The translations under genes were made by a program, and so were the position numbers. From positions 496,001 through 560,000 of the forward strand of contig JAIVFJ010000013.1 in the NCBI GenBank assembly GCA_025765615.1: a DNA stretch of 64,000 nucleotides, written 5' to 3'. The number at the start of each line of letters is the position of its first letter. Position 1 is the stretch's first letter. Shown here piece by piece: positions 16,827-27,432 of this stretch. The stretch is from Zopfochytrium polystomum. Lineage: Eukaryota; Chytridiomycota; Chytridiomycetes; Chytridiales; Chytridiaceae. A model generated the notes under the pieces. It ran no database searches and was not told the origin of the DNA. It saw nothing but the letters and a program-made list of their open reading frames with translations.

Positions 16827-18505
16827 TCACGCCTCCACCGAAGTTTCAATCACCGCGGCCGCTTCGGAGGCGCCCATGAGCTTGGCGTTCGCCAGCACTT
16901 GAAGGACCTCCTTCAGGTTGGTCTTCCATTCCTCCAAACGGTTCCCCAGTGTCGCCCACTCTTCCTTGGTGAAGACGCGGTAGGTCGAACGGCTGAGACG
17001 GCGAAGGGCGGGGTGGAAGGGTGAGTCGCCGTTACAAATGGGAGTCGATTACAACGCACTGAAGAAAAAAAAAAAAAAAAAAAAAAAAAAGGCCAGCTCA
17101 CCTGACAACGACGGCCTTCTTGATTTGGTTCAGCTTTCCGTCGACGAGCCCCGCCCGAATCGCGTCGATGAACCAAATCTCGACGTCCTCCTCCGGGATC
17201 TCCAGCGCTTCCGCGACCGCCGCGTACGGCATCTCTCCGTTCAAGTGCTTGGCGGCAAGCGTCGCGAGCGACAGCAAACGGATTTTGGATACCAACGCGT
17301 CATCGTCAGAGCCTGCAATGATGCCTTGGTCCTTCAAAAACGTCGGGTTCGCCTTCACAAACGCGCGGTACTGCTTCAGCGTTTGGTCCAAAAAGATCTT
17401 GAGGAGGTCAAACAGCTTCGGGTTCGCTGACTTTGTGGCCTGGACTGCTGGGAGGCGGAAGACGTCTTCAAAGTTGTACACGGTCGGGTAGCGAATGGCG
17501 TCCTTGACTGCCTGAACAGCAGTTTTGGAGGCGGCTTTCAATGCGGCGTTGTCGGTTGCTTCGATGATGGAGAGGTGACGAAGGGTGTATTGGAAGCCGA
17601 GAAGCTCACTGGCGGGAAGCCCAAAAGCAAAAGTTAGCAAAACATGAGACCCACCCAGCTTGACGCAAAAGCACTCAACTGTTCAGGATCCTTCTTCAAG
17701 CTTTCGGCAATGTGAAGATACAATTCGCTCTTCTGTTGTACTGAGAATCCCCACGAAGTCATCATCTGGTCCAAGTGGTCCAGCGTAGGGATGATTGCCT
17801 CCAGCTCATCGTGTTCGGCTGCAAAAGAAACGATGGCCCTGAACACCAGCGGGCGACTCTTTCCGTGGGGCAAAACGCTGTTGTACAGGTTCGACAGCCT
17901 GTGCGCGGTGGTTTTCGTTTGAGACGCCATCCAGTACGAGATTGTTGCTGATCACTCACACTCTCAAGCGCAGCTGCTTCTTGTCCGCGCCACTGCTAAC
18001 GGCCTTGACGACTTGCGGCACGAGCGACGAGTCCAGCAGCTTGATGTTTGCTTGAACGATGATCGCGATCACAAGGTTGAACGTTTTTTCAAAGTCTGCG
18101 GGGGGTGAGCTCGTAATAAGAAACGGCTCTGGATGGATAGGCCCTGGGCCACGATCGCCACGGGTACGGGGGGTAGGTCAACGCAAAGTAAACCTTTAGT
18201 TTCCAAGTTCTCTGAAAGCACCGAGGCGTGAGAGGCGATGAGAGCGCAGATCTTGTCGACCTTTGTGGCCGAGTCCTGTTCCAGCAGCTGCTTGATGTTT
18301 GTCGCGAACGGGCTCGATTCCGCGGGCTCGCCAAGGAACTCGCCGATCAGATCCGAGAGTTTGCCTACCTTTTTTGCGCGGTCGTCGTCGTCGTCGTCGT
18401 CGTCGTCCGCCAATACAGTTGTTAGACAGCGCGCTGTAAGGGGGCCGATCGGTGCTTCGAATTCTCTCTCACCTCGTCGGCGGCATAGAATGCGATCGCG
18501 ACCAT
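16827..18505 (-). CDS. Translation initiation factor eIF3 subunit m (PCI domain)
   Basis: Minus-strand exons: 18194..18433, 17960..18095, 17655..17898, 17102..17604, 16827..16992. The N-terminal exon is probably 18473..18505 (MVAIAFYAADE). The protein has an acidic Asp run, helical repeats (RLSNLYNSVLPHG; IPTLDHLDQMM), a PCI/winged-helix region (SKIRLLSLATLAAKH; YAAVAEALEIPEEDVEIWFI; AIRAGLVDGKLNQIKKAVVV), and a C-terminal helix (SRSTYRVFTKEEWATLGNRL) that matches the end of eIF3m family members. It is a subunit of the eIF3 complex in the cytoplasm. The 18473 donor is phase 0, but the next exon (acceptor at 18434) needs phase 1. So the first junction is off by one base, through a mis-chosen site or a sequence error. 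The intron at about 17605-17654 is only 50 bp. An A run of about 26 sits in intron 16993-17101. Confidence 0.88.
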
Positions 18506-18661
18506 TTTTTTTTTTTTTTTTCTTTTTCCCCCTTTCATTTCATTTTTGCCTGGCTCTGACAAGGACCATTCCCGTCCATCAAATCCATTCTCCGAAGGGA
18601 ATTGTCGCAAAAGCAAGCAACACCACACGCACACACACCACTCACTCACTCACAAACCGAT

Positions 18662-19213
18662 ATGGGCGATCTGGGCAGCACAGCCAACCTCGCCGGCGGC
18701 GGCGACAAGGGCGCGGGAGCAGCCGCCGCTGGGGGTGTGGCGGCGGGCGAGAAGGCCGACGACTCGCTCAGGAAGAACTTCAACTACCCGCTCGTGAAGG
18801 TCGGTGGGTTTTTTTCCGGTCTTTTCCATGTTTTGTTTCGTACCTTGTGTGTGTATGGTGGTCGCCCTAACTCCTTCCGGCCGCAGCTTTGCGACATGAT
18901 TGACGAGCTGCGCGTGGAAGTCGTGGACATGGTGGTAACAGCAGTTGAAAAGCATCCTGGGAACTATGAGGTTATATTGCTCAAGACTTGAACCTTTCTT
19001 GACAGAGAAAAATCGTATTCATCGCTTCGCAATCTATTTCCCCCAAAGGCGGCCGCAAAGAACATCAAAGAGCAAATGGACAAACGATGCGGAAGCTCCT
19101 GGCACGCCGTCGTGGGAGAAGGCTACGGATTCGACGTCACCCACGAAATGAAAAACCTGATGTTCATGTATTTTGGTGGGACTGTGGGCATTCTGCTATG
19201 GAAGGCGTCGTAA
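18662..19213 (+). CDS. Dynein light chain, axonemal DNAL4/LC8-like
   Basis: Exons 18662..18799, 18887..18970, 19049..19213 (128 aa), all phase-0 junctions. After a Gly/Ala-rich leader of about 35 residues comes the light-chain fold: NFNYPLVKLCDMIDELRVE, AAAKNIKEQMDKRCGSSWH, VVGEGYGFDVTHEMKNLMFM, YFGGTVGILLWKAS. The K-IKE-MDK-GSSWH and VGEG-GF-THE-KNL-YFGG signatures fit the DNAL4 subfamily, which belongs to axonemal outer-arm dynein. In fungi this subfamily is expected only in lineages that build a flagellum, so the gene supports a zoosporic host. The Gly/Ala leader is longer than in animal DNAL4. Its 5' end faces the eIF3m start about 160 bp away, so the two genes may share a promoter. Confidence 0.92.
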
Positions 19214-20002
19214 AGTTCGGGCAAATGCCGCGAGGGGGGTTTTTTTTTCTTCTTTTTTTCAAGCTACTTGGTTGCCCACCGACCGCGAAACCTCAAAAAA
19301 AAAAAACAAAAAACGAAACCAATGCCTCCTGCCTCCTCAGCTCTCAGAACAGTAGCTCTCATCTATGTAGACTCTTCTTCTTGTCGCGTTCAATGCAAAG
19401 AGCCCACGAAACTACAGCTAACGAAGCCGAAACTGACCAACATCGAGAGGCTTGCACTGCTAAACCGTTGCGCTGGGACACCAGGCGAGCCGGACCTCGA
19501 TCAATGAGTGGCCAGAAGTCAAGTGCTTTGGGTAGTGCGCGACCAGGAATGGCCATGTTTGACCATAGAGTGTGGAGGGTTCCAAACTATGTTTAGTGCA
19601 AGGGTCACATAACGATTGCTTCGATAAGTTTCCACACGGCTTGCCCCAGTGTGCGCTGCAAAGCCGACAAAAAACATGTTGAAGTGGACGCTTCGGTAGA
19701 GCGGGTCGGGAACAACACCAGAGCCGTTGGCAGAGGCGAACATAGGTCACGGTCCTGTTGAGGTGTAAAAAGCGGGGGCGACGCAAAGTCTCCCCAGCCA
19801 GGGATTCGCAGAGCTCTGGCAAAACTTACCGGCGAATGGCGCAAGCGTGGTGGGAAGCGACGACGAGGCGCATCCTCACGGCGATTTCGCCCCCCTAAAC
19901 TAACCTCCACAGCTCCTCTACTGGGAGCTTTGGTGACGTAGCGGCCTTCCATCGAAACAGGAAATATTGAATACCGGGCGTGCTTTCGCGCCACCCTGTG
20001 GA
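19214..20002. other. Intergenic, possible unresolved minus-strand exons
   Basis: A short minus-strand frame from ATG 19743 (MFASANGSGVVPDPLYRSVH...) and another at about 19560-19359 ending in a Lys-rich tail (RDKKKSLHR) could be exons of a small unrecognised gene. The frames do not join cleanly with visible splice sites, so no gene is called. Confidence 0.3.
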
Positions 20003-20939
20003 ATGCTGGGTCTGCATCAAAAGTGGCTGGCCACCCGCCTCAGCGAACTTCAGAGCAACTGCGGGATTGCCGCGTTGGTACGCTGCAACAACACTCCGCC
20101 CTTCGTCTCGCCGCCGAGAGCTTTTAATATTTCTCTTGCCCGAGTAGGTGGCCGAAAGTGAACTGTCCTGCAATGGCGACTACACGATCGGCGCGAGCTT
20201 TTCTTCCGATGTCGTTGTGACCGGCAGCGACGACGTCCCCGACTTGATAGGCACGATCAGAAAGGACGGCGGCGCGATCGTATTCAGAGATGAATCCAGC
20301 GGCGTTACATCCTCACTAGCCGCGCAGCTCGCGGTTGCTTACCCTGAAGGTGTTTTGACACTACACGCAGAACTCCTCGCTGGGTAGGCGCTGTGATCGC
20401 CTGAAGCCACATGACCTGACCTTTACAACAGAGGTCACCACAAAGTCAAAGTGTACGACTCCGCTTCGGAGACTCTCAGCCAAATCAAGTCCCTCAACGC
20501 GATCCCGTCTTATCCATACGACCCGGCCTGGTGCCTTGAGGGAACCTTCTCACGATCAGCTCCGAGTTCAACTTTGTTCAACCTCCTCGGCGTTTTCCCC
20601 ACTCCTCCCACCTCCTCCGGGGGGACGGTGTCGCTAATTTCACCTACCAAAACTTCCTTCACACTATTGATTGACCAGCCAGTTGACGACCACCCGTGTG
20701 AAGTGACTGCTTTGTTCGGCGATACTACGAATGGACACGAAACGTTTGGTGGTGGGAGGGAAGTCGTCGTGGTGCTCCTGCCCGAGAAGGACGCGAAGGG
20801 AAACAAACGCGTGAGAGTGGACTTCAACTACGCGCAGAATCCTGACTGCGCGTTCACGTCCGTCGCACAGTGCCATCCGCCTAGGCCGGAGAATGTTCTC
20901 GCGTTTGCGGTTAGGGCGGGGGAGCGGGCGATTGATTGA
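20003..20939 (+). CDS. DUF1684 family protein
   Basis: Exons 20003..20077, 20148..20383, 20432..20939 (272 aa), with GT-AG junctions and consistent phases. The N-terminal pattern QKWLATRLSELQS-GIAAL then CNGDYTIGASFSSDV corresponds to the W-R-L...G...IG core of DUF1684. The C-terminal signature is strong: ALFGDTTNGHETFGGGRE, VRVDFNYAQNPDCAFTSVAQ, CHPPRPENVLAFAVRAGE. Bacterial members have the same F-D-T-G-TY-GGR, LDFN-A-NP-CAF and C-PP-EN-L-A-GE blocks. The family has no established biochemical role. The annotated ATG sits one residue before the conserved region, so a short upstream exon remains possible. Two introns show the gene is resident in the fungal genome and not bacterial contamination. 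Confidence 0.85.
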
Positions 20940-21015
20940 AGCACTACGACGAATAGATGCAGTAGCTTCAGCGTGGGCGACGCGCTGGCTCAGCCGAAGA
21001 AATTGATTGACCGAC

Positions 21016-22932
21016 ATGGCTCGCGGTGAGCTCAAATTCGCCGCTCTCCTCGCCCTCGCGTTGGGGCTCCTAGCGGTTGCGATCTTCGAGAACATCATCA
21101 TCGCGTCTGCGACCGACGCTCCTGCCGCCGAATCATCAAGCGATGCCGCACCCGCATCAGACGAGCCGTGGATCCCCACTCGCTTGCATCTATCCCTTGC
21201 ATCGCTCGGCACCCCTCCTGTCGCGCTGAAGGCGGCCCTGAGACCCCCTATGCCGCCCTCGCTCTTCATCAGTTCGCGCAATCACAGCGCTCGCCTTGCA
21301 AGGTTTCGATGCGATCTACCGATCAACACCGTGCTGAAGGTATGCTCCGACCCAACCTCTTGTTTCTGACGATCTCTGTGAAGATCTGACCACCGTTTGT
21401 GTGCGAATCGCAGGACCCGCAAGATTTGCCGCCATGGTTGACCGATCTGACCTTTACCTACCGCGCGGAAGGTCCCTCGAAGCGATCGCTCGTCGGAAGG
21501 TCGAGCGAGGCGGAGGCGGGCATCAATGTGCTGTACTCTGTTTCGGACGGCGTGAGCCCGCCGACCACGAGACGCGAGGTTTGCGAGGTGTTGAACACGG
21601 CGGCTCACACTCCCGGTTTGTTCTGCTGCACCTGCCCTTGCCCTGATGAGGTGAGCGACGGCGCCATTGCAAGTCATCTCCCTTTGGTAACGCAGATTGC
21701 AAGACCATCAACCTGGCACAGCCCCTCTCCGTGACTCCTGCGTTGCGCCTCCACCACCTTACACCGCCAGAGCTGCCTCCCTCGGACCTCCTCCAAAAGA
21801 CTCTGCGCAACTCCTTTCCCCGATGCAACCACCACGCCCAAACCATGCAGCACAGCAAGCCCGGAACCCTCTCTACCATCCACGTCTCGCTCTCGCAGAC
21901 CCACTTCAACATCTCCCTCACCTACGCTCTTCCCAAAGCCCGCGAGTCCAAGCTCCGCACCTACGGCGTCTCCTCGGCCTGGCAAAGCATCGAAATGTCC
22001 ATCTTCAACCCCGCAAACGGCACGGACGAGGCCGTGGAGGAGACGCGGTCGGACTTGCGGTACTTTGGCTTTTCCTCGGGAGACATCACTGTCGAACCGG
22101 AGCTTCCGCAGCCGGTGTCCGTGAAGGCCGTGTTGGACCCTGTGGTGGGGTACCACCCCGTCGTACACGCGACGGTGGATAAGCGAAATCAGACGCGAGC
22201 GACGCCGGGCCATTTGGTTCTCCTGCTGCCGATCCCACCGCACGCGTTTGCCGACCAGTACCAGATTGCCGGGTTGAACAACTTGCAGCCGGGTGTCTCG
22301 TACTGGGCGTTTGGTCGCCCCGACCTCGAGGCGGCAGCCCTGGAGGGCGACGCTGCCCGCTGTCCGAGCGAAAGGGTCCGGTTCAACGGAGTCGTTGTGG
22401 TGGTGAGGAACGTGACCGAACGGAAAACTCCGTAAGTTGGTTGTACTGCGTCCGCTCCGCCCAACCAGTGCTCGCGCTCATTGCTCCTAAAAGATTCACT
22501 TTGGAGATACCTATCCATTTGCGGTACAGGATGCCGTCTTGGGAGTCAAGCCACACGACTTCAGCCCTGGAAGGCCTGAGAGCTTTTTTTCTCAACAGCA
22601 GCACATACGGTGCGAACTCTTGCTTCTTTCTCCCCAATGATTTCTAATGATCTCTTTTATCAGAACATATACCAGAACACTCTGTCCTCCTCCAACAACT
22701 CTTTTCCTTGGAAAACTTTTACGAAGTCGAGTCGGCTGGACTGACGCGACTGCCAGTCGCATACACCCCGTCGTTGGAGAACTGGGCGATTGCAGTGCCG
22801 AACGGATACCTTCAGGACGGTCCGGTTGTGGCGCAAACCACTGCGTTGGTTGCAGGAGGGATCAGCGCGTGGGTAGCCTGGACGTTTTGGCGCCTTTCCT
22901 CTAAATGGCAGCCTGAACGGCAGGCGGAATAA
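21016..22932 (+). CDS. PIG-X/Pbn1-like subunit of GPI mannosyltransferase I
   Basis: Exons 21016..21339, 21414..21615, 21696..22431, 22494..22609, 22664..22932 (548 aa). An N-terminal hydrophobic segment (FAALLALALGLLAVAIFENI) acts as a signal or anchor. The middle is poorly conserved and lumenal in character, with several N-x-S/T sites. The diagnostic C-terminal part follows: LVLLLPIPPHAFADQYQIA (family: hydrophobic-P-x-x-h-x-D-x-Y), then FTLEIPIHLRYRMPS (family: P-x-H-x-RY-x-x-P), and one terminal membrane helix (TALVAGGISAWVAWTFWRL). PIG-X/Pbn1 stabilises the PIG-M mannosyltransferase, which adds the first mannose to GPI precursors in the ER. The second intron uses GTTTGT as donor, a form also used in the kinase gene at 14902. 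The N-terminal half is longer than in animal PIG-X and closer to yeast Pbn1. Confidence 0.82.
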
Positions 22933-23073
22933 ACCGAAAAGGTATTCTCTTGAAATCTCGCCGAAAAAGCCCACGCCTTTTTGTTAAACTACCATGGAAC
23001 AACTTCTTCAAGGGCACGGCGCACATTGCTAATAATAATATAAAAAAAAACCCCCCCACCACGCTTTTCTTGC

Positions 23074-24226
23074 TCATATCTCATCGCTGCGCCTCTTCCT
23101 CGTGAGCGGCCACGCGCACGCTATCGTCGACCCCGTCTGCTGGCACGTCAACCCGGCCTCGCACGCCTGACACACCCACTGGCCCCCGGCCCCGCACTGC
23201 GCAAAGTGGTCCCCGAGGCACACGTACGTGCCCGAAGCGCAGGCACCGAGGGCCCCTAGCGCCGTCCACGCGTTGCCGGCGCACAGCAGGATGTTGTTGC
23301 CGGCGTCGCACGACAGCTTCCCGGTCGTGCACGCCGTCGCCGTGAGCGGGGCCGCCGCCGCCGCCGCCGGCGCCGCTTGGAGGTTCGCGCCGGTCGAGCT
23401 CGACGACGACGCGGCCGGCAGGGACGCGGCGGACGTCGAGACGGCTGTAGTGGCTGCCTGCTGGGTGGTCTGCGCGGCGGCGGCGGCGGACGAGCCGCCG
23501 GCGACCGACGTTGCTACCGTCAGATCTGCGCAGTTGTAGTACTCCTCGGGCTGCGAAACAAAAAACAAGGAAAACGCACGTTCAGCACAGGCTTGGAACG
23601 CTCGCTTCACGAATCACAAAAAAAAAAAAACCACCCCGACCGTAACGCTCCCGACCCACGACCACCTCAGCGTCAGCTTGTCCCCGACGCTGTACGTCGC
23701 CGGCACCTTGACTGTGAACCCGTGCGGCGTCGCCGCGACCGTCGTCAGCCCGACGAGGCTGATGTTGTTCAGCAGCGTCCACTCGCCGCTGTCGTCGGCG
23801 GTCGCCGCTTTGATCGACGCCGCGACCCAGCCTTGGTGCAGCGCCGCGCCGGTCCATAGCCTGAGTTAGAAAGGGGGTGAGGAGGGGGCTGCAAACTCAT
23901 AGTACGTAACAAGAGTTTGGGGGACGGAAAGTTTTTTACCCCATCTCCCACGACACGGAGAGATCGTCCCCGGCCACGACCGCCGTCTCGGCGATTTTCG
24001 ACTGGCTCTTGAGCACTCCACCACATGGTATCAGCGGCGTCGTCCAACCGGACGGAAACGTTGCCCCGCGGAGCTGCATGGGGCTGCGTTGGTGGTCGTA
24101 GTTATCCAGGCCGATGGCGTACCGCGAAGGCGGGTCGGTCATTCGACCATGAGCGCTGACGAAGGCCGCGGTGACGACGAACGTGACGGAAGCGAGCGCC
24201 ACGGGAAGCGTGCGGGCAGACGGCAT
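23074..24226 (-). CDS. Secreted lytic polysaccharide monooxygenase-like protein with Cys-rich C-terminal module
   Basis: Minus-strand exons 23940..24226, about 23641..23860, 23074..23550. The signal peptide ends ...AFVSA, so the mature protein would begin with His (HGRMTDPPSRY), the defining position of the copper 'histidine brace' of LPMOs. The core continues through PCGGVLKSQSKIAETAVVAG, GLWTGAALHQGWVAA and WSWVG, and closes with PEEYYNCADLTV, an ending typical of chitin-active families such as AA11. A Ser/Ala/Thr linker follows, then about 70 residues with 10 Cys (CTTGKLSCDAGN...CAGNAW...CLGDHFAQC...WVCQAC...CQQTG) that resemble small chitin-binding modules. Expected role: oxidative cleavage of chitin or a similar polymer outside the cell. 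The donor of exon 2 is ambiguous (in-frame GT at 23646, 23640 or 23634). Confidence 0.75.
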
Positions 24227-24360
24227 TTGTGTTTAATGGCGTCGAGAAAGTATCAATGGAAGCGAAATCCAGAACACAGGGCTATTTGTGGAAAAAGTTT
24301 TTGGCACTTTTTTCTTTTTTTTAAGACAACAAAGATTTATCGAAACGGTGAGAGCTGAAC

Positions 24361-24448
24361 GCTACCGGGTGGACTCGAACCACCAACCTTGCGGTAATCT
24401 GTTAGATAACTAACAGCCGCACGCGCTAACCAGTTGCGCCACGGCAGC
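24361..24448 (-). tRNA. tRNA-Asn (GTT) with anticodon-loop intron
   Basis: The minus strand folds as a cloverleaf: acceptor GCTGCCG/CGGTAGC (one G-T pair), D-stem GCGC/GCGC, anticodon stem TGCGG/CCGCA, and T-arm with GGTTCGAGTCC. The loop reads CTGTTA, then about 15 extra bases (GTTATCTAACAGATT), then A, so the anticodon is GTT with an intron in the canonical place after position 37. Confidence 0.93.
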
Positions 24449-25311
24449 TTATGATAATTTGCTCAACTCGCCAAATTCAAGAAATGACCAAATGGGCACC
24501 TGCGGGCTGACGGCGAGGGAGCTGTTTGCGCGGACGACCGCAGAGTTGTGGATGTAAACGCCGTACTTGGTCGTGAACGTAGCAACGGCTCGACTGATCC
24601 AGTGGTTTAGGGACGGAGGGGGGCACGGGAACTGTTCCTTTCCACCGGAAAGTGAACCAGTTTTCACGATCAGCGGCGTACCGCTCCCAGCCATCTCAAA
24701 TTATGGGTTCCGGAATTCTCGCCTTCCCAGCAAGAAAAAAACATTAAACGGCAAGGAGGCATGGAGGCTTGTCAGTCCTGGACTGACTCCACCTTTCCCA
24801 GGGGTCCTACAGGAATCGAGCAAAAAACGAGAGTTTTTGCAAGATCCACCCCCCGCTCGCACGTTCCATAAGTAAAAACCAGTCAAAAACGAGAGAATGT
24901 GGGCACCAGAAATTCTGGTGGCCCATGGGAAAGTGATGTTTTTGCAAAAAGGGGAATGTTCCGGGGGAAAAAAAGAAATGGGAAGAGTGGTTTTTTGGTA
25001 GCTCGGCCGAAATAATAGCAGCCATGTATTAATATTGCTCATGCTTGTTGGATGCGGCGAGCTCATTTTTCGAAGATGCCATGACAGGCACAGCAAACAA
25101 GCACCTTTAGGGGGAAAACAAGTTGAAGAAAGCATGCAGGATTTCGTAATGTAAAAACGCGCCCTCCAAAGGCGTTTAGAAAGAGCTCAAGCAAAACACC
25201 CCACAGGCAGCGTAGAATTTGTTGACGTCAAACTTGGCTTGATCCAACTCCTCTCCATCGAGGCTTCTATAGTCAAGGTAGCTACCAAAGAGCCGACCAA
25301 TTGATCGTCGA
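24449..25311. other. Intergenic
   Basis: No gene was recognised. At 24730-25130 lies an A-rich stretch with short inverted pairs (for example accagaaattctggtgg near 24905). Two minus-strand frames overlap here but have no domain. Confidence 0.35.
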
Positions 25312-27342
25312 TCAGTGACTGCATGCATGCACCATGGTAGCCACCTCCTCCTTCGTAAACAGTCGTGGAACCCAAGCATTGGCGGCGGCGGCCTCGTTTC
25401 TAGCGCCGAGACCGCGGCCGCCAGCGATTTCATCCTCGGAAAGCACTTCCATCACAATCCAAGCCACCATCCAGGAGATGCGCTCCGCCGCGACCAGCCA
25501 TGCCACAAACCGGCCTGCAGCAAGTAGACCTCGGGCGGCACGATTCCGTCTGGTGAAGAGCTCCCGGCACAGCGCACTCCGCTGCGCTTGCGGCGAAATT
25601 ATCCACTTTTCTCCGACGCGCCACGAGAGCGTCCACCGTTGAGGCGGAGTCCAGTGCTGTGAAGTAACTTGTTCAAGCTGCTTACTTGCGATTTCGCCGA
25701 TCGAATCAAGTCGCCCATCTTCGCTGCTTTTCTTTGAATCTGAGGCTTTCAGTTGCAGCAGCGACGCCGGGTCAAACAGACGGCGGCTCGAGTCGTCTGG
25801 CGGGAACCAGTCGAGTATGTCCGCCGACTCGAGCCAGTATCCTGCCGCCGCAATGGCTTGGTAGATGGCGGCGACCTCGTGGCCCTCAATCTGTGGGTAG
25901 AAATATGGAAGTGCGTCGACGACGCCGTTGGTGTCCCGAGTGCTGGTAGGCATGAACTGAAGATGTGTCAAACGCAGCCGCTCGAAGTGCCCCACAACGG
26001 TCCGCACCATCGCGGTAAAATCCTGTTCCGTCTCCTCGTCGACCATGAAGTACTTTGGACGAATGTCGAGTTCGCGCAACGCACTTCGTGCACCAGCTTC
26101 CGCCACTGCACCGATCACCGCTGCCACAGCGGAGCAGTCCAGACCGCTTTCCGGAACGGCGAGGGTTTGCAACGCAGGGTGTCGAGCGACAGCCGACGCA
26201 AACTCCGGTACAGCGCTTTTGGGAAAGTTGGAGTGGTGAAGTTTGAGTTCGTTCAGCGATGTGTTGTTGATGAGGCCGCGAGTTATTGCCCGAGCGTCCA
26301 TGTCGGAGAGAGGCACGTCGAGGTGGAGGATGGCGAGTCGACTGTCCGGGTGGTTCAATAGCTGCTCGACAGCGCTGCCGATCAAGCATTCGTTGCCAGA
26401 GAAGGGTGTTGCCTTTCGTTGCGGGCCATAACTTGTGAATTGCAAGGACTTGATGACGGCGTTCCCGATAAAAGCCTCCAGCAGTCTAGTGAGCGACGGC
26501 CGGAGTGCCCCACCGTCTTGCAGAGGGTCACCTTTGTGCCGCAAAATGAGAGATTGAAGACTGGAGTTTCGGAGAAGTCCCTCCGCGAGAACATTCGTGG
26601 CGGTCAGGTCATTGCGGAGAATAACCAGAGCGAGCGAGGCAATCATTGACGTCGAAGACTGAAGGACGCGTGCAAGAGCTTCGGCTAGTTCGGGATTGAA
26701 TATGTCCCAGTCTAGCGAGAAAGATCTGATCGTGGCGTTTCCCTCCAGCTTCGTGCACAGCTCGTCAAACCCAGTTAATCGTCCCTCGCAAGCGAGCTCG
26801 AGTCTCTCAATGACCTGACTACGCTCGATAGCTTCAGCGACCGGTTCAAGTGAATGGCGACTGCCACGGAGTCCAAGCAAGGACACAGCCCGAACGGAAC
26901 GGTGCGATCCGACGGCGGTGCAGAGAGCTTGCAGGCCTGGCTGTCCCATCATCGCGACCGAGATCGTCAGCCGTTCAAGAGTCGCATTCATTCGAACAGC
27001 ATCTGCGATCCGCCTGGCGCCGCGGCTCGAAAAGTTGTTGAAGGGGAAATTGATGACAACGATCGGAGCGGTCAGGTCGTTCGGCTGACCGGGATCAGAG
27101 GCCGCACATTTGGCCACGTAGTCGGCGATGGCACGGGCCGAGGCGTCCCCGAAGCGAGAACGGCCACAGCACAGGTGCTCCGGATCCCGAAGGCGCTTGA
27201 CTGCTGCTGCCGGTGCCAGTTCGCAGTCCGTGCCAGACATGCCCTCCATGTAGGCGGCGGACGCGACGGCCGCCGCGAGCGCGATGAGGCCCGCCGCAGG
27301 GATCGCTGCGACTGCGACGAGGGCTGCGTGTATCCAGCTCAT
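25312..27342 (-). CDS. Leucine-rich-repeat (RNI/NLRC-like) protein with N-terminal membrane segment
   Basis: A single-exon frame of 676 aa starts at ATG 27342. An N-terminal hydrophobic segment (IHAALVAVAAIPAAGLIALA, then AAAVASAAY) is a likely signal anchor or signal peptide. Residues about 90-450 contain ribonuclease-inhibitor-type LRR units, each a helix followed by L-x-x-L-x-L (ARRIADAVRMNATLERLTIS; NVLAEGLLRNSSLQSLILRH; ITRGLINNTSLNELKLHHSN; FASAVARHPALQTLAVPESG). The C-terminal third has hydrophobic helices (AARGLLAAGRFVAWLVAAER; ISWMVAWIVMEVL) and a final KEEVATMVHAC. LRRs of this type mediate protein binding; the ligand is unknown. A TATA-like ATATAAAG lies at about 27425-27432, roughly 85 bp upstream. 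It neighbours the repeat-rich block. Confidence 0.75.
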   Translation of the reverse strand: MSWIHAALVAVAAIPAAGLIALAAAVASAAYMEGMSGTDCELAPAAAVKRLRDPEHLCCGRSRFGDASARAIADYVAKCAASDPGQPNDLTAPIVVINFPFNNFSSRGARRIADAVRMNATLERLTISVAMMGQPGLQALCTAVGSHRSVRAVSLLGLRGSRHSLEPVAEAIERSQVIERLELACEGRLTGFDELCTKLEGNATIRSFSLDWDIFNPELAEALARVLQSSTSMIASLALVILRNDLTATNVLAEGLLRNSSLQSLILRHKGDPLQDGGALRPSLTRLLEAFIGNAVIKSLQFTSYGPQRKATPFSGNECLIGSAVEQLLNHPDSRLAILHLDVPLSDMDARAITRGLINNTSLNELKLHHSNFPKSAVPEFASAVARHPALQTLAVPESGLDCSAVAAVIGAVAEAGARSALRELDIRPKYFMVDEETEQDFTAMVRTVVGHFERLRLTHLQFMPTSTRDTNGVVDALPYFYPQIEGHEVAAIYQAIAAAGYWLESADILDWFPPDDSSRRLFDPASLLQLKASDSKKSSEDGRLDSIGEIASKQLEQVTSQHWTPPQRWTLSWRVGEKWIISPQAQRSALCRELFTRRNRAARGLLAAGRFVAWLVAAERISWMVAWIVMEVLSEDEIAGGRGLGARNEAAAANAWVPRLFTKEEVATMVHACSH

Positions 27343-27424
27343 TGCGAATGTTCAGTGGGTCGAGCGCCCGCCGGGGCGCGACGGACAAAAAGAACTGTGA
27401 ACGCCAGTGTATCTGGTCGGCATC

Positions 27425-27432
27425 CCTTTATA
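27425..27432 (-). promoter_or_regulatory. TATA-box candidate for the LRR gene
   Basis: The minus strand reads GGGATATAAAGGGA about 85 bp before ATG 27342, a plausible core-promoter position. Confidence 0.45.

Noticed and set aside
19519..19743. Possible small minus-strand gene
   Set aside because: Frames could not be joined by credible splice sites and no family was recognised.
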